64,000 nucleotides of DNA, taken from the NCBI GenBank assembly GCA_963809795.1, contig CAWELN010000026.1, forward strand, positions 53,140-117,139. The letters are read 5' to 3'. The stretch comes from DASUAS01 sp963809795. Its GTDB lineage: Bacteria; Actinomycetota; Acidimicrobiia; IMCC26256; DASPTH01. The notes beneath the pieces were generated by a model. It saw only the letters and a program-made list of their open reading frames with translations. It made no database searches and was not told where the DNA came from. Position numbers and translations under genes: made by a program. Position 1 is the first letter of the stretch, and each line of letters begins with the position of its first letter. Positions 8,488 to 18,624 of this stretch are shown here, piece after piece.

Positions 8488-8652
8488 CCATTGGTCGCTC
8501 GCTACTCGCCGGGATACCCGGCTCGCTCACGCTCACGACCCAACCATCCATTGGTCGCTCGCTACTCGCCGGGATACCCGGCTCGCTCACGCTCACGACC
8601 CAACCATTGGTCGCTCGCTACTCGCCGGGATACCCGGCTCGCTCACGCTCAC
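8488..8652. repeat. Three tandem copies of a 56-60 bp REP-like palindromic element
   Basis: Copies begin with CCATTGG at 8488, 8548 and 8604 (spacing 60 and 56; the first has four extra bases). Each contains GCCGGG-ATA-CCCGGC, a six-base-pair inverted repeat around a three-base loop, flanked by GCTCGCT-type direct repeats. The copies are otherwise essentially identical. Together they fill the gap between ispD and ispF, and the last copy runs into the ispD stop codon. I know of no named family to assign them to. Confidence 0.85.
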
Positions 8653-9290
8653 GACACCTCGAGCAGCGCGGCGGCGATCATGAGGTCGGCGGGCCCGGTC
8701 ACCTTGAGGTTCCGCGGGTCACCGGGCACCACCACGACGGTGCCGCCGATCGCCTCCACCAACGCGGCGTCGTCGGTGGCGTCGCTGCCGGACGCGTGCG
8801 CGGCGCGCAGGGTGGCGGCATCGAAGGCCTGGGGCGTCTGCACCGTCACCAGCCCCACCCGGTCGACGGTGGCGGTGACGCGCACGTCCTCGACGCGCTT
8901 CAGGGTGTCGGCCACCGCCAGGCCCGGGACCGCGCCGTCGGCACCACCGCGTACCGCGCCGATCACCGCGCCGAACAGGTCGACGGTCGCCAGTGGGCGG
9001 GCGGCGTCGTGCACGACGACGATCTCCGCCGTCGTCGGCACCGCGGCGAGACCGGCACGCACCGACTCGGCGCGGGTCGCGCCGCCGGTGGTCAACGCAT
9101 CGACCTCGGCGCCCTCCCACTCGCTCGCATCGGGCACGACGAGCACCACCGCGTCACACGCCTCCGACGCGGTGGCGACCGCGTGGTCGACCAGGCGCGC
9201 GCCGCCCAGATCCGAGAACTGCTTGGGGCCGCCGAAGCGCTCGCCCCACCCGGCGGCGACGATCACCGCCCACACCTGAGCCCCAGGCAT
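8649..9290 (-). CDS. ispD: 2-C-methyl-D-erythritol 4-phosphate cytidylyltransferase
   Basis: Transfers CMP to methylerythritol 4-phosphate in the MEP pathway. The 213-residue protein has the nucleotide-binding AAGWGERFGGPKQF (about 12-25), the conserved VVHDAARPL (about 93-101), TVQTPQAFDAATLRAAH, TDDAALVEA and the C-terminal GDPRNLKVTGPADL. It follows carD by 12 bases. The stop codon lies inside the last REP-like repeat. Confidence 0.94.
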   Translation of the reverse strand: MPGAQVWAVIVAAGWGERFGGPKQFSDLGGARLVDHAVATASEACDAVVLVVPDASEWEGAEVDALTTGGATRAESVRAGLAAVPTTAEIVVVHDAARPLATVDLFGAVIGAVRGGADGAVPGLAVADTLKRVEDVRVTATVDRVGLVTVQTPQAFDAATLRAAHASGSDATDDAALVEAIGGTVVVVPGDPRNLKVTGPADLMIAAALLEVS

Positions 9291-9302
9291 CCGCAGGCGC
9301 CG

Positions 9303-9833
9303 CTACTTCTTCGCGGCGGCCTTCTTGGCCGGCTTCTTGGCCGGCTCGTCCTCGCCCTTGAGCACCGCGTCGAGACGGGCCTCGGCGGCCTCCTCGTCGA
9401 CGTTGAGCGCGAACGTGAGCTCGGACACCAGGATCTGGCGCGCCCGCGCCAACATGCGCTTCTCGCCCGCCGACAGGCCCTTGTCGGCCTCCCGGATGGA
9501 GAGGTTCCGCACGACCTCGGCCACCTGGTAGATGTCGCCGCTCTTCAGCTTCTCGACGTGGTTCTTGAACCGTCGCGACCAGTTCGTGGGCATGCGGGCC
9601 TCCTTCTTGCGAAGGACCGCGAACACCTCTTCGACCTCTTCGTCGTTGATGACCTCGCGGAGGCCGATCTCCTCGGCGTTGTCGGCGGGCACCATGAGCG
9701 TCAGATCGCCGTAGGCGAGACGCAGCACCAGGTAGTCGCGCTTCTCCCCGAACGCTTCCTTCTTCTCCCGGCGCTCGATCGTCGCCGCGCCGTGGTGGGG
9801 GTAGACGACCTTGTCGCCGACGTCGAACGTCAT
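9303..9833 (-). CDS. carD: CarD-family RNA polymerase-binding transcription regulator
   Basis: Binds the RNA polymerase beta subunit and stabilises the open complex, notably at rRNA promoters. The 176-residue protein has the N-terminal polymerase-interaction domain (FDVGDKVVYPHHGAATIE), the conserved tryptophan in MPTNWSRRFKNH, a helical C-terminal domain and a Lys/Ala tail. I use the ATG at 9833, preceded by GAGGAGAG; the frame is open upstream into the leader. It heads the isoprenoid/cysS operon and is divergent from the Crp-type gene. Confidence 0.95.
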   Translation of the reverse strand: MTFDVGDKVVYPHHGAATIERREKKEAFGEKRDYLVLRLAYGDLTLMVPADNAEEIGLREVINDEEVEEVFAVLRKKEARMPTNWSRRFKNHVEKLKSGDIYQVAEVVRNLSIREADKGLSAGEKRMLARARQILVSELTFALNVDEEAAEARLDAVLKGEDEPAKKPAKKAAAKK

Positions 9834-10010
9834 AGCTCTCCTCGCGGCTGCAGTGAACCCTGGGCAGGGGACGGCCCGTGGACACGAGCCGGAAATCGAC
9901 CGAAGAGCCAGGATACCAGAGGCCCGCAGCAGCACTCCCGCCGGCACCGGCCGGCGGCGGTGCATGCTCACCCACCTCCCCAGCCGCCGTGACTACGCTC
10001 TGCGGGCACC

Positions 10011-10676
10011 ATGCCGGAACGCCGCATCCTCGAGACGACGCAGTTGCTCGGAGCGCTGCCGCCCGACACGCTCGAGACGCTCCGTCAGCAGGCCACGATC
10101 CGCACGGTGGCCCGCAACGAGGTCCTCTTCCGCCAGGGCGAGGACTCGTCCGAGCTCTACGGCATCGTCAACGGCCGCATCGCCATCCTCACCCGTTCAC
10201 CCGACGGACGCGAGTCGCTCGTGGCCGTGCTCGACGAGGGTTCGTTGTTCGGCGAGCTCGGACTGTTCGACGAAGGTCCGCGGTCCGCCGACGCCCGCGC
10301 GCTCGAGGAGAGCGACGTCCTCGTGCTCGGCTACGAGCCGGTCCGGAGCGCGATCGACGAGCACCCGACGCTGCTGTGGGTGATCGTGCGCCTGCTGGCG
10401 CGGCGGCTGCGCAACACCGACGAGTCGCTGGCTGACGCGGTGTTCCTCGACGTGCCCGCGCGCACCGCCAAGCGCCTGCTCGAGATCGCGGGCGACGCCG
10501 ACCAGTTCCGGCTGCCGATGACCCAGGAGGACCTCGCCGGCCTCGTGGGCGCCAGCCGCGAGCGCGTGAACAAGGCGCTGTCGCTGTTCACCCGCCTCGG
10601 CTGGATCGAGGTCGAGGGCCGCAACCGCTACAAGATCCTCGACCGCCAGGCGCTGCACGAGCGGGCCACCCTCTGA
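10011..10676 (+). CDS. Crp/Fnr-family transcription regulator
   Basis: A 221-residue regulator. An N-terminal cyclic-nucleotide-binding beta-roll contains FGELGLFDEGPRSADARA (about 82-99), whose Glu and Arg-Ser match the phosphate-binding cassette of cAMP-responsive proteins. A dimerisation helix follows, then a winged helix with MTQEDLAGLVGASRERVNKA (about 168-187). It resembles the actinobacterial Crp/GlxR group, so cAMP is the likely ligand. The gene is single, divergent from carD across 177 bases, and converges on the dienelactone hydrolase gene. Confidence 0.87.
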   Translation: MPERRILETTQLLGALPPDTLETLRQQATIRTVARNEVLFRQGEDSSELYGIVNGRIAILTRSPDGRESLVAVLDEGSLFGELGLFDEGPRSADARALEESDVLVLGYEPVRSAIDEHPTLLWVIVRLLARRLRNTDESLADAVFLDVPARTAKRLLEIAGDADQFRLPMTQEDLAGLVGASRERVNKALSLFTRLGWIEVEGRNRYKILDRQALHERATL

Positions 10677-10704
10677 CCTCTGACCCCTGGCCCCTGATCT
10701 GCGG

Positions 10705-11445
10705 TCAGTCGGGCAGCAGGAAGGCGAGGACGCGCCGCCACGCGTCGGCCGCGTCGTCGGCCCGGTGCGCCGGCCGCTCGGGCGCGTGCACGAACCCGTG
10801 GTCGGCCTCGGGGTACACGACGATCTCGCAGTCGGGCCGGTTCGCCCACGCGGCACGAAGCGCCTCGATGTCGGCCTCCGGCGTGTACGGATCCCGGCCG
10901 CCGAAGATGGCGAGCGTCGGGCAGACGTCGGCCGCAGTGTCGAGCGGTTGGTGCGTGTGCGGGCCGACCCAGTCCTCCGGGACCCGGATCATCCCGTAGA
11001 ACGCCACCGCACGGTCGAAACGCCCGGTCGCCGCCGCCTTGAGCACCTGCATCCCGCCCATGCAGAACCCGAGCACGCCGACCTCGCGCACGTCGTCGTT
11101 CACGACGAGGTAGTCGGCCGCGGCCTCGAGGTCGCCGATCTGCAGGTCGTCGTCGAGCTGCGCCACGTACGCCATGCGCGCCGACGGGTCCGCCTCGGCC
11201 CGCACCTCGACCGGCGCCCGGGCGAACGGCTCGGGCGCGCACACCGCGAACCCGCGGGTGGCGAGACGAAGGCAGAGGTCGTCGAACAGCGGGCGGACCC
11301 CCATGATGTCGGGGTGCACCACGAGCCCGGCGACGGGCATGCCGTCGGGCCGGGCGTGGATGGCGTCGACGGACGTGCCGTCGGGCCCCTTGATCACGAT
11401 GTGCTCGACGTCGACTTCCTGCGTTCCGGGCTTCAGCTCCGCCAT
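10705..11445 (-). CDS. Dienelactone hydrolase-family protein
   Basis: A 246-residue alpha/beta hydrolase. The nucleophile elbow is GFCMGGMQ (about residue 126) with Cys as nucleophile, as in carboxymethylenebutenolidase; the acid Asp is in FGGRDPYTP and the His in YPEADHGFVHAP. The ATG at 11445 begins one base past the disA stop, so it is probably the tail of the radA-disA transcript. The substrate is unknown; many genomic members are not involved in catechol breakdown. Confidence 0.86.
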   Translation of the reverse strand: MAELKPGTQEVDVEHIVIKGPDGTSVDAIHARPDGMPVAGLVVHPDIMGVRPLFDDLCLRLATRGFAVCAPEPFARAPVEVRAEADPSARMAYVAQLDDDLQIGDLEAAADYLVVNDDVREVGVLGFCMGGMQVLKAAATGRFDRAVAFYGMIRVPEDWVGPHTHQPLDTAADVCPTLAIFGGRDPYTPEADIEALRAAWANRPDCEIVVYPEADHGFVHAPERPAHRADDAADAWRRVLAFLLPD

Positions 11446-11446
11446 G

Positions 11447-12604
11447 TCACACGTACCGTTCCAGGATCGAGGTCTCGGCCAGCCGGGACAGGCCTTCCTT
11501 GATGGCGCGGGCACGGACATCGCCCACGCCGTCGACCTCGGTGAGGTCGGCCAGTCCCGCCCGCATGATCTTCTGCAGGTTCGAGAAGCGCCCGACGACG
11601 TGGTCGGACACGAGCTCCGGCAGCCGCGGGATCTTGTGCAGCAGCCGGAAGCCGCGCGGTTGGAGCGCGCCGTCGATCCCGATCTCGGGGTCGAGGTGCA
11701 GCACCGACGCCACCTGGTTGAGGTCGAGGAGGTCCTCGTCCTCCAGCTCGGACAGGAGGCGCATCACGTTGACCAGCTCGAACTCGTCGGTCGACTGGAA
11801 GTAGTCCTTGGCGACCAGGCGCCGGTCCTCCTCGACTCCCACCACGAGCTCCTCGAGCTGCAGCATCACCAGGCGCCCGTCGGCACCGAGCTCGATGACG
11901 TAGCCCTCGATCTCCTCCGCGATGCGACGCACCATCTCCGCCCGCTGCAACACGGTGGCGACGTCGCGCACGGTCACCAGGTCCTCCACCTCGAGCGCCG
12001 ACAAGGAGCTGCTCACGGCATCGAGCCGGGACTTGTACCGGCCCAGGATCTGGAGCGCCTGGTCGGCGCGTGCCAGCACGCGCGGGATGGGCTCGAGCGT
12101 GTGCTTCTCGCCCCGCCGGTGGATGGCGACCAGCGACATGTCCTCCGACACCGTGAGCACCGGCACGTCGAGCTGGCGGGCGACGCGCTCGGCGGTGCGG
12201 TGGCGGGTGCCGGTCTCCGAGGTGGGCACGTTGGGGTCGGGGACGAGGTGCACGTTGGCGCGGGCGACGCGCGACGTGTCGGACGCGAGGATGATCGCGC
12301 CGTCCATCTTCGCCAGCTCCGACAGACGTTGCGGTGTGAACTCGGCATCGAGCAGGAAGCCGCCGGAGCACACCGAGAGCACGTCGGGCCCGTCGCCCAC
12401 GACGATCAGCGCGCCCATGCGCGCCTGCAGGATGCGGTCGAGGCCCTCGCGCAGCTGCGTCCCCGGCGCCACCAATCGGAGGGCGCGCATCATGGCTTCC
12501 GATCGCGGTGGGGCGGGCACGACGTCTACCTCTACCTCTCGGCTCTCGGTGCTCGGCGAGGCGACCAAGATAGCCGAGGCCACGCCAGGTTCCCCGGGTG
12601 TCAC
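11447..12604 (-). CDS. disA: Diadenylate cyclase and DNA-integrity scanning protein DisA
   Basis: Makes c-di-AMP from two ATP while scanning DNA for branched structures. The DAC domain carries KMDGAIILASD (the DGA motif) and GTRHRTAERVARQ (the RHR motif). A helical spine follows, then a C-terminal helix-hairpin-helix DNA-binding region (LTEVDGVGDVRARAIKEGL). Starting at the GTG at 12604, which overlaps the radA stop (GTGA), gives 385 residues. Relatives are about 350-360 and begin near the MMRALRLVAPGT stretch, so a start at 12493 (ATG) or a GTG between is possible. Confidence 0.93.
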   Translation of the reverse strand: MTPGEPGVASAILVASPSTESREVEVDVVPAPPRSEAMMRALRLVAPGTQLREGLDRILQARMGALIVVGDGPDVLSVCSGGFLLDAEFTPQRLSELAKMDGAIILASDTSRVARANVHLVPDPNVPTSETGTRHRTAERVARQLDVPVLTVSEDMSLVAIHRRGEKHTLEPIPRVLARADQALQILGRYKSRLDAVSSSLSALEVEDLVTVRDVATVLQRAEMVRRIAEEIEGYVIELGADGRLVMLQLEELVVGVEEDRRLVAKDYFQSTDEFELVNVMRLLSELEDEDLLDLNQVASVLHLDPEIGIDGALQPRGFRLLHKIPRLPELVSDHVVGRFSNLQKIMRAGLADLTEVDGVGDVRARAIKEGLSRLAETSILERYV

Positions 12605-13974
12605 CCGGCGGGGATCAACGCCTGCTCCACTGCGTGACCCACGCTGCTGACCGGCACCACCTCCAGGCCGGGCGCGCGCAGGACGTCGCGCGCGCCCTTC
12701 GGGACGACCGCCCGCGTGAAACCCAGCCGCGTCGCCTCGAGGAGGCGATGCTCCAACTGCGGCACCGACCGGACCTCACCCCCCAGGCCGAGCTCGCCGA
12801 TGACCACCGTGTCGCGCGTGACGGCCGCCCCGAGCTGAGCCCCGGCGACCGCGAGCGCGAGCGCGAGGTCGAGGCCACGCTCGGTGACACGCAAGCCGCC
12901 GGCCACGCTCGCGTACACGTCGGCGCTGGTGGACTTCACGCCCGCGTGCCGCTCGAGCACGGCGAGGAGCATCGCCAAGCGCCCGGACTCCATGCCCGAT
13001 GCCGACCGGCGCGGCACCGGCGCGCCGGTGCGCATGACGAGCGCCTGCACCTCCACCAGGATGGGCCGCGCCCCCTCGAGCACCGCGGCGACGGCGGAGC
13101 CGGGCACGCCGGGGCGGCGGTCGACGAGGAAGCGCGCCGACGCGTCGGGCACGTCGACCAGGCCCCGCTCGGTCATCTCGAACAGCCCCACCTCGCGCGT
13201 GCCACCGAACCGGTGCTTCAGCGCGTGCACCGCACGCAGCGAGTGGCCGCGGTCGCCGTCGACCGAGAGGACGGTGTCGACCATGTGCTCGAGCACGCGC
13301 GGGCCGGCGACGGTGCCCTCCTTGGTGACGTGCCCGACGAGGACGGTGGACAGCGCGCGCTCCTTCGCCTGCTGCACGAGCCGGTACGCGCAGTCGCGCA
13401 CCTGGGTGACCGACCCGGGCGCGCCGGGGAGGTCGGGATCGACGACGGTCTGGATGGAGTCGAGCGCCAGCACCTCGGGCCCGACCGCGTCGACGTGGGC
13501 GAGGACGTGGGGCAACGACGTCTCCGCCACCACGAGCAGGTCGCCTGCGAGCGCGCCCACGCGCTCGGCCCGCATCCGTACCTGCGCGCACGACTCCTCC
13601 GCGGTGACCAGGAGGCAGGTGGCGCCGGCCCCGGCCATCCGCCCGAGCGCCTGCAGCAGGAGCGTGCTCTTGCCCATGCCGGGCTCCCCCGCGAGCAGGG
13701 ACACCGACCCCGGCACCAGCCCGCCTTCGAGCACGCGGTCGAGCTCGTCGACCCCGGTGGGGACGGGCACCGCGACGCTGGCGTCGACGTCGCCGATGGG
13801 CAGCGGGCCGCCGGCCGCGGCGCGGACCGGCGCCGACCGGACGCCGGCCGTCGCTCGCGCCACGTCGACCTCCTCCACCAGCGTGCCCCAGGCGTCGCAT
13901 GCCGGGCACCGCCCCAGCCACCGGGGCGACTCGCCCCCGCATTCCGAGCACCGGTGCACCGTTCGCGTCCTCAT
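12601..13974 (-). CDS. radA: DNA repair/recombination ATPase RadA (Sms)
   Basis: Helps process recombination intermediates. From the ATG at 13974 the protein has 457 residues: an N-terminal C4 zinc finger (HRCSECG and GRCPACDAWG), a RecA-like ATPase with Walker A GEPGMGKST (about 97-105), and a C-terminal Lon-protease-like domain. The RadA-specific KNRFG motif reads KHRFGGTREVG here (Asn to His). A TTG at 14007 would add 11 residues, but family starts favour 13974. Coupled to disA, as in mycobacteria. Confidence 0.93.
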   Translation of the reverse strand: MRTRTVHRCSECGGESPRWLGRCPACDAWGTLVEEVDVARATAGVRSAPVRAAAGGPLPIGDVDASVAVPVPTGVDELDRVLEGGLVPGSVSLLAGEPGMGKSTLLLQALGRMAGAGATCLLVTAEESCAQVRMRAERVGALAGDLLVVAETSLPHVLAHVDAVGPEVLALDSIQTVVDPDLPGAPGSVTQVRDCAYRLVQQAKERALSTVLVGHVTKEGTVAGPRVLEHMVDTVLSVDGDRGHSLRAVHALKHRFGGTREVGLFEMTERGLVDVPDASARFLVDRRPGVPGSAVAAVLEGARPILVEVQALVMRTGAPVPRRSASGMESGRLAMLLAVLERHAGVKSTSADVYASVAGGLRVTERGLDLALALAVAGAQLGAAVTRDTVVIGELGLGGEVRSVPQLEHRLLEATRLGFTRAVVPKGARDVLRAPGLEVVPVSSVGHAVEQALIPAG

Positions 13975-14067
13975 GACCGGACCGTACGACGGGGGTACGA
14001 CACTCAACCCACCCCGCCACCCCGTTCGAACGGGTGACGCTCGGCCACCGCCGCCGGTGGCGAACCG

Positions 14068-14847
14068 TCACCCGTTCGGTGGGTTCGGAGTCGCGGCGGT
14101 CGTTCCCACGCCGGGTCGCCGACCACGCGTCGCACCACGACGCCGTCGCCGGCCCGGCCACAGCATCACCAGCACCGCGAGTGCGACCAGCACCACCGCG
14201 ACGACGACCAGCACGACGCGCTGCGTGTCGAGCACCGAGCTCGACGTGTCGACCTCGGTCGTCTTGCCGCTGACGCCCTGCACCGTGGTCGCCCGCCCCG
14301 GGAGGTCGATCGCCAGCTTCAACCCGAACGAGTCGCGGACGGCGGCGAGCAAGGACTGGTCGATCGCGTTCACGTCGACGTGCTGGTTGGCGAGCGCGGC
14401 GACCACGTCGGGATCGGTGGTCAGGCCGGTCTTGAGGGTCTGGAGGTCGAGCGTGCCGCCGGCCGAGTAGGTGGTGGAGAAGAGGCCCCGGTCGCGGGTG
14501 ACGGTGACGTCACGCAACGGGCCGGTGGTGCCGCTGATCTCGCGCATGATGCCGGCGACCTGCGCCGGCGTGCTGAACGGCTTGGTGAGCACGAGCTGGG
14601 CGGAGCCGTCGGCGGCCCGGACCCAGGGATGCACCGTCCACCCCGCCTGGGTGAGGTCACCGAGGCGCACCCGGTCCTCGAGCTTGCCGCCGCCCGCCTC
14701 GGCCGCCGCGACCGCGTCGGGATCGAGGACCGCGCTGAGGGTGACGACCCCGCTCCCGTTGTCGTGCACCTTGATCGACACCGTCGTGTCGACCTTGCAC
14801 GCGACGGCGAGGAACGCCACGGCCAACGCGACGAGGACCAGCCGCAC
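14068..14847 (-). CDS. Lipoprotein with C-terminal membrane segment (LppM/DUF3153-like)
   Basis: A 259-residue protein starting at a GTG. The hydrophobic signal ends in FLAVACKV, a plausible lipobox with Cys17. The body (about 20-205) resembles the LppM/DUF3153 domain of actinobacterial lipoproteins, with VSIKVHDNGSGVVTLSAVL near its start. A second membrane segment (about 212-231) is followed by an Arg-rich cytoplasmic tail, so the protein is anchored twice. The ribosome site and start codon lie in a perfect hairpin (14832-14861). The gene starts 41 bases after clpC ends. The family call is moderate. Confidence 0.65.
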   Translation of the reverse strand: MRLVLVALAVAFLAVACKVDTTVSIKVHDNGSGVVTLSAVLDPDAVAAAEAGGGKLEDRVRLGDLTQAGWTVHPWVRAADGSAQLVLTKPFSTPAQVAGIMREISGTTGPLRDVTVTRDRGLFSTTYSAGGTLDLQTLKTGLTTDPDVVAALANQHVDVNAIDQSLLAAVRDSFGLKLAIDLPGRATTVQGVSGKTTEVDTSSSVLDTQRVVLVVVAVVLVALAVLVMLWPGRRRRRGATRGRRPGVGTTAATPNPPNG

Positions 14848-14861
14848 CCGGCTGGTCCTCG
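14832..14861 (-). promoter_or_regulatory. Perfect 13-bp hairpin enclosing the lipoprotein start codon
   Basis: The arms CGAGGACCAGCCG (14849-14861 on the minus strand) and CGGCTGGTCCTCG (14832-14844) pair perfectly, leaving the loop GGTG. The GTG in the loop is the lipoprotein start codon, and the only Shine-Dalgarno-like sequence (GAGGA, eight bases before it) lies in the 5' arm. The arrangement would hide the ribosome site. No U-tract follows, so it is not a typical intrinsic terminator for clpC, although it could slow transcription. Confidence 0.6.
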
Positions 14862-14888
14862 AACGTGTGACGAGGGAAGGAGAGGTGC

Positions 14889-17378
<2,490 letters not shown>

Positions 17379-17415
17379 GGTTGGAATCCGCCTCTCCTCG
17401 TTCGGATGAACGTGT

Positions 17416-17426
17416 TTACAGTGTAA
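17416..17426. promoter_or_regulatory. 11-bp palindrome in the clpC leader
   Basis: TTACA-G-TGTAA is a perfect inverted repeat 38 bases upstream of the clpC start. It overlaps AT-rich sequence that could serve as a -10 box for either clpC or the divergent gene. It is the only AT-rich patch in the 167-base gap. A repressor site is possible; I cannot name the regulator. Confidence 0.35.
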
Positions 17427-17473
17427 TCGGCGCCGCTCGGGGTCCTCCCGCGCACCGCAGGTTGATCGGCACG

Positions 17474-17517
17474 CGGTGGCCGAGCGGTAAGGGTGAAACA
17501 ACCGCCGGCTTGGAGAA
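17474..17517 (+). other. Possible remnant of a tRNA-Ser gene
   Basis: GGTGGCCGAGCGGTAAGG followed by an anticodon-arm-like CCGGCTTGGAGA resembles the 5' half of a class II tRNA-Ser (GGA anticodon in the loop TTGGAGA). The 3' half of the anticodon stem, the variable arm, T-arm and acceptor are missing, and the D-arm spacing is off. It cannot be a functional tRNA. It may be chance or a decayed or partial copy. Confidence 0.3.
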
Positions 17518-17545
17518 TGTTCCCGAAGCTGCGTAGCGTGAGGGC

Positions 17546-18574
17546 ATGCAGGGGCCGGGAGAACCGTTGCGGCCGCCGGCGCCCTCGGAATTGGCTGACG
17601 ACCTGCCGTCGCTCCCCGACGACTTGGCGCGGATCGACCAGGCCCTGAGGGATTCGGTCAGAACGCCCGATCCGTTCCTCGCCGAGGTCGCCACCCACCT
17701 CATCGGGGCCGGCGGGAAGCGCCTCCGCCCGACGCTGACGCTCTGCGCGTCGTATGCGAGCACCGACGGTGCGGACCGGCCCGGCGCGCCCGATTCGGTC
17801 ACCGGCGCCGTCGCCTGCGAGCTCGTGCACCTCGGGTCGCTCTACCACGACGACGTCATCGACGAGGCGGTCACCCGGCGGGGCGTACCGAGTGTGAACG
17901 CCCGCTGGAGCAACATCGTCGCAATACTGGCGGGCGACTTCCTCCTGGCCCGCGCCTCGTCACTCGCCGCGTCGCTCGGGGCCGACGTCGCCGCGTTGTT
18001 GGCGGCCACCATCGGCGAGCTGTGTCGCGGGCAGGTCCTGGAGCTGCAGCACCTGTTCGACGTCGACCGCTCCGAGGAGGACTACTCGTCGGCGATCGAG
18101 GGGAAGACCGCGGCGCTGTTCGCGACGTCGTGCCGGATCGGCGGCATGGTGTCGGGCGCCAGCGATCCCACCCTCGACGCGCTCACCCGGTTCGGTCGCC
18201 ACCTCGGCATGTGCTTCCAGATCGTCGACGACGTCCTCGACCTCTCGTCGACCGACGCCGCGCTCGGGAAGCACGCCGGCCAGGACCTCCTCGAGGGGAT
18301 CTACACACTGCCGGTCATCTACATGCTGCGCGAGTCGGGCGAGCTGCGCGAGCTGCTCGGCGGGCCGCTCGACCCCGACCAGCTCGACGACGCCCGCGCG
18401 ATCGCGCTGGGCACGCTCGCCACCGGCTCGACCGCGGTCGACGTCGCCCTGGACGTGGCGCGCGACCACGCGGTGAAGGCCGGCGACGCCCTGGAGGGGG
18501 CCGACGGCCTCGATCCCGGCGTCTGCCGGACCCTCGGGCGCCTCGTCGAGGGGTTGGTCAGCCGCGAGAGCTGA
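17546..18574 (+). CDS. Polyprenyl diphosphate synthase (trans-isoprenyl)
   Basis: Elongates allylic diphosphates with IPP, probably for the menaquinone side chain or a related long-chain prenyl. The 342-residue protein has GAGGKRLRPTL (about 54-64), the first Asp-rich motif YHDDVIDEA (about 100-108), GKTAALFATS, and the second Asp-rich motif QIVDDVLDL (about 224-232). Similar in size to GrcC/HepT-type synthases; chain length cannot be read from sequence with confidence. It stands alone on the plus strand, divergent from clpC. Confidence 0.88.
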   Translation: MQGPGEPLRPPAPSELADDLPSLPDDLARIDQALRDSVRTPDPFLAEVATHLIGAGGKRLRPTLTLCASYASTDGADRPGAPDSVTGAVACELVHLGSLYHDDVIDEAVTRRGVPSVNARWSNIVAILAGDFLLARASSLAASLGADVAALLAATIGELCRGQVLELQHLFDVDRSEEDYSSAIEGKTAALFATSCRIGGMVSGASDPTLDALTRFGRHLGMCFQIVDDVLDLSSTDAALGKHAGQDLLEGIYTLPVIYMLRESGELRELLGGPLDPDQLDDARAIALGTLATGSTAVDVALDVARDHAVKAGDALEGADGLDPGVCRTLGRLVEGLVSRES

Positions 18575-18624
18575 CGCTCGCCTCGCTGCACTGCCGCGTC
18601 GTCGGCCGGGGTTGGTACCGCCGC

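Noticed and set aside
8474..8596. N-terminal extension of IspF through the repeats (peptide SVSEPGIPASSERPM twice)
   Set aside because: Family length and the conserved start at the GTG at 8473 argue against it; the extension is simply the repeat DNA read in an open frame.
8488..8652. CRISPR array
   Set aside because: The units are contiguous at 56-60 bases with no unique spacers.
17474..17517. Functional tRNA-Ser
   Set aside because: There is no 3' anticodon stem, variable arm, T-arm or acceptor; kept only as a possible remnant.
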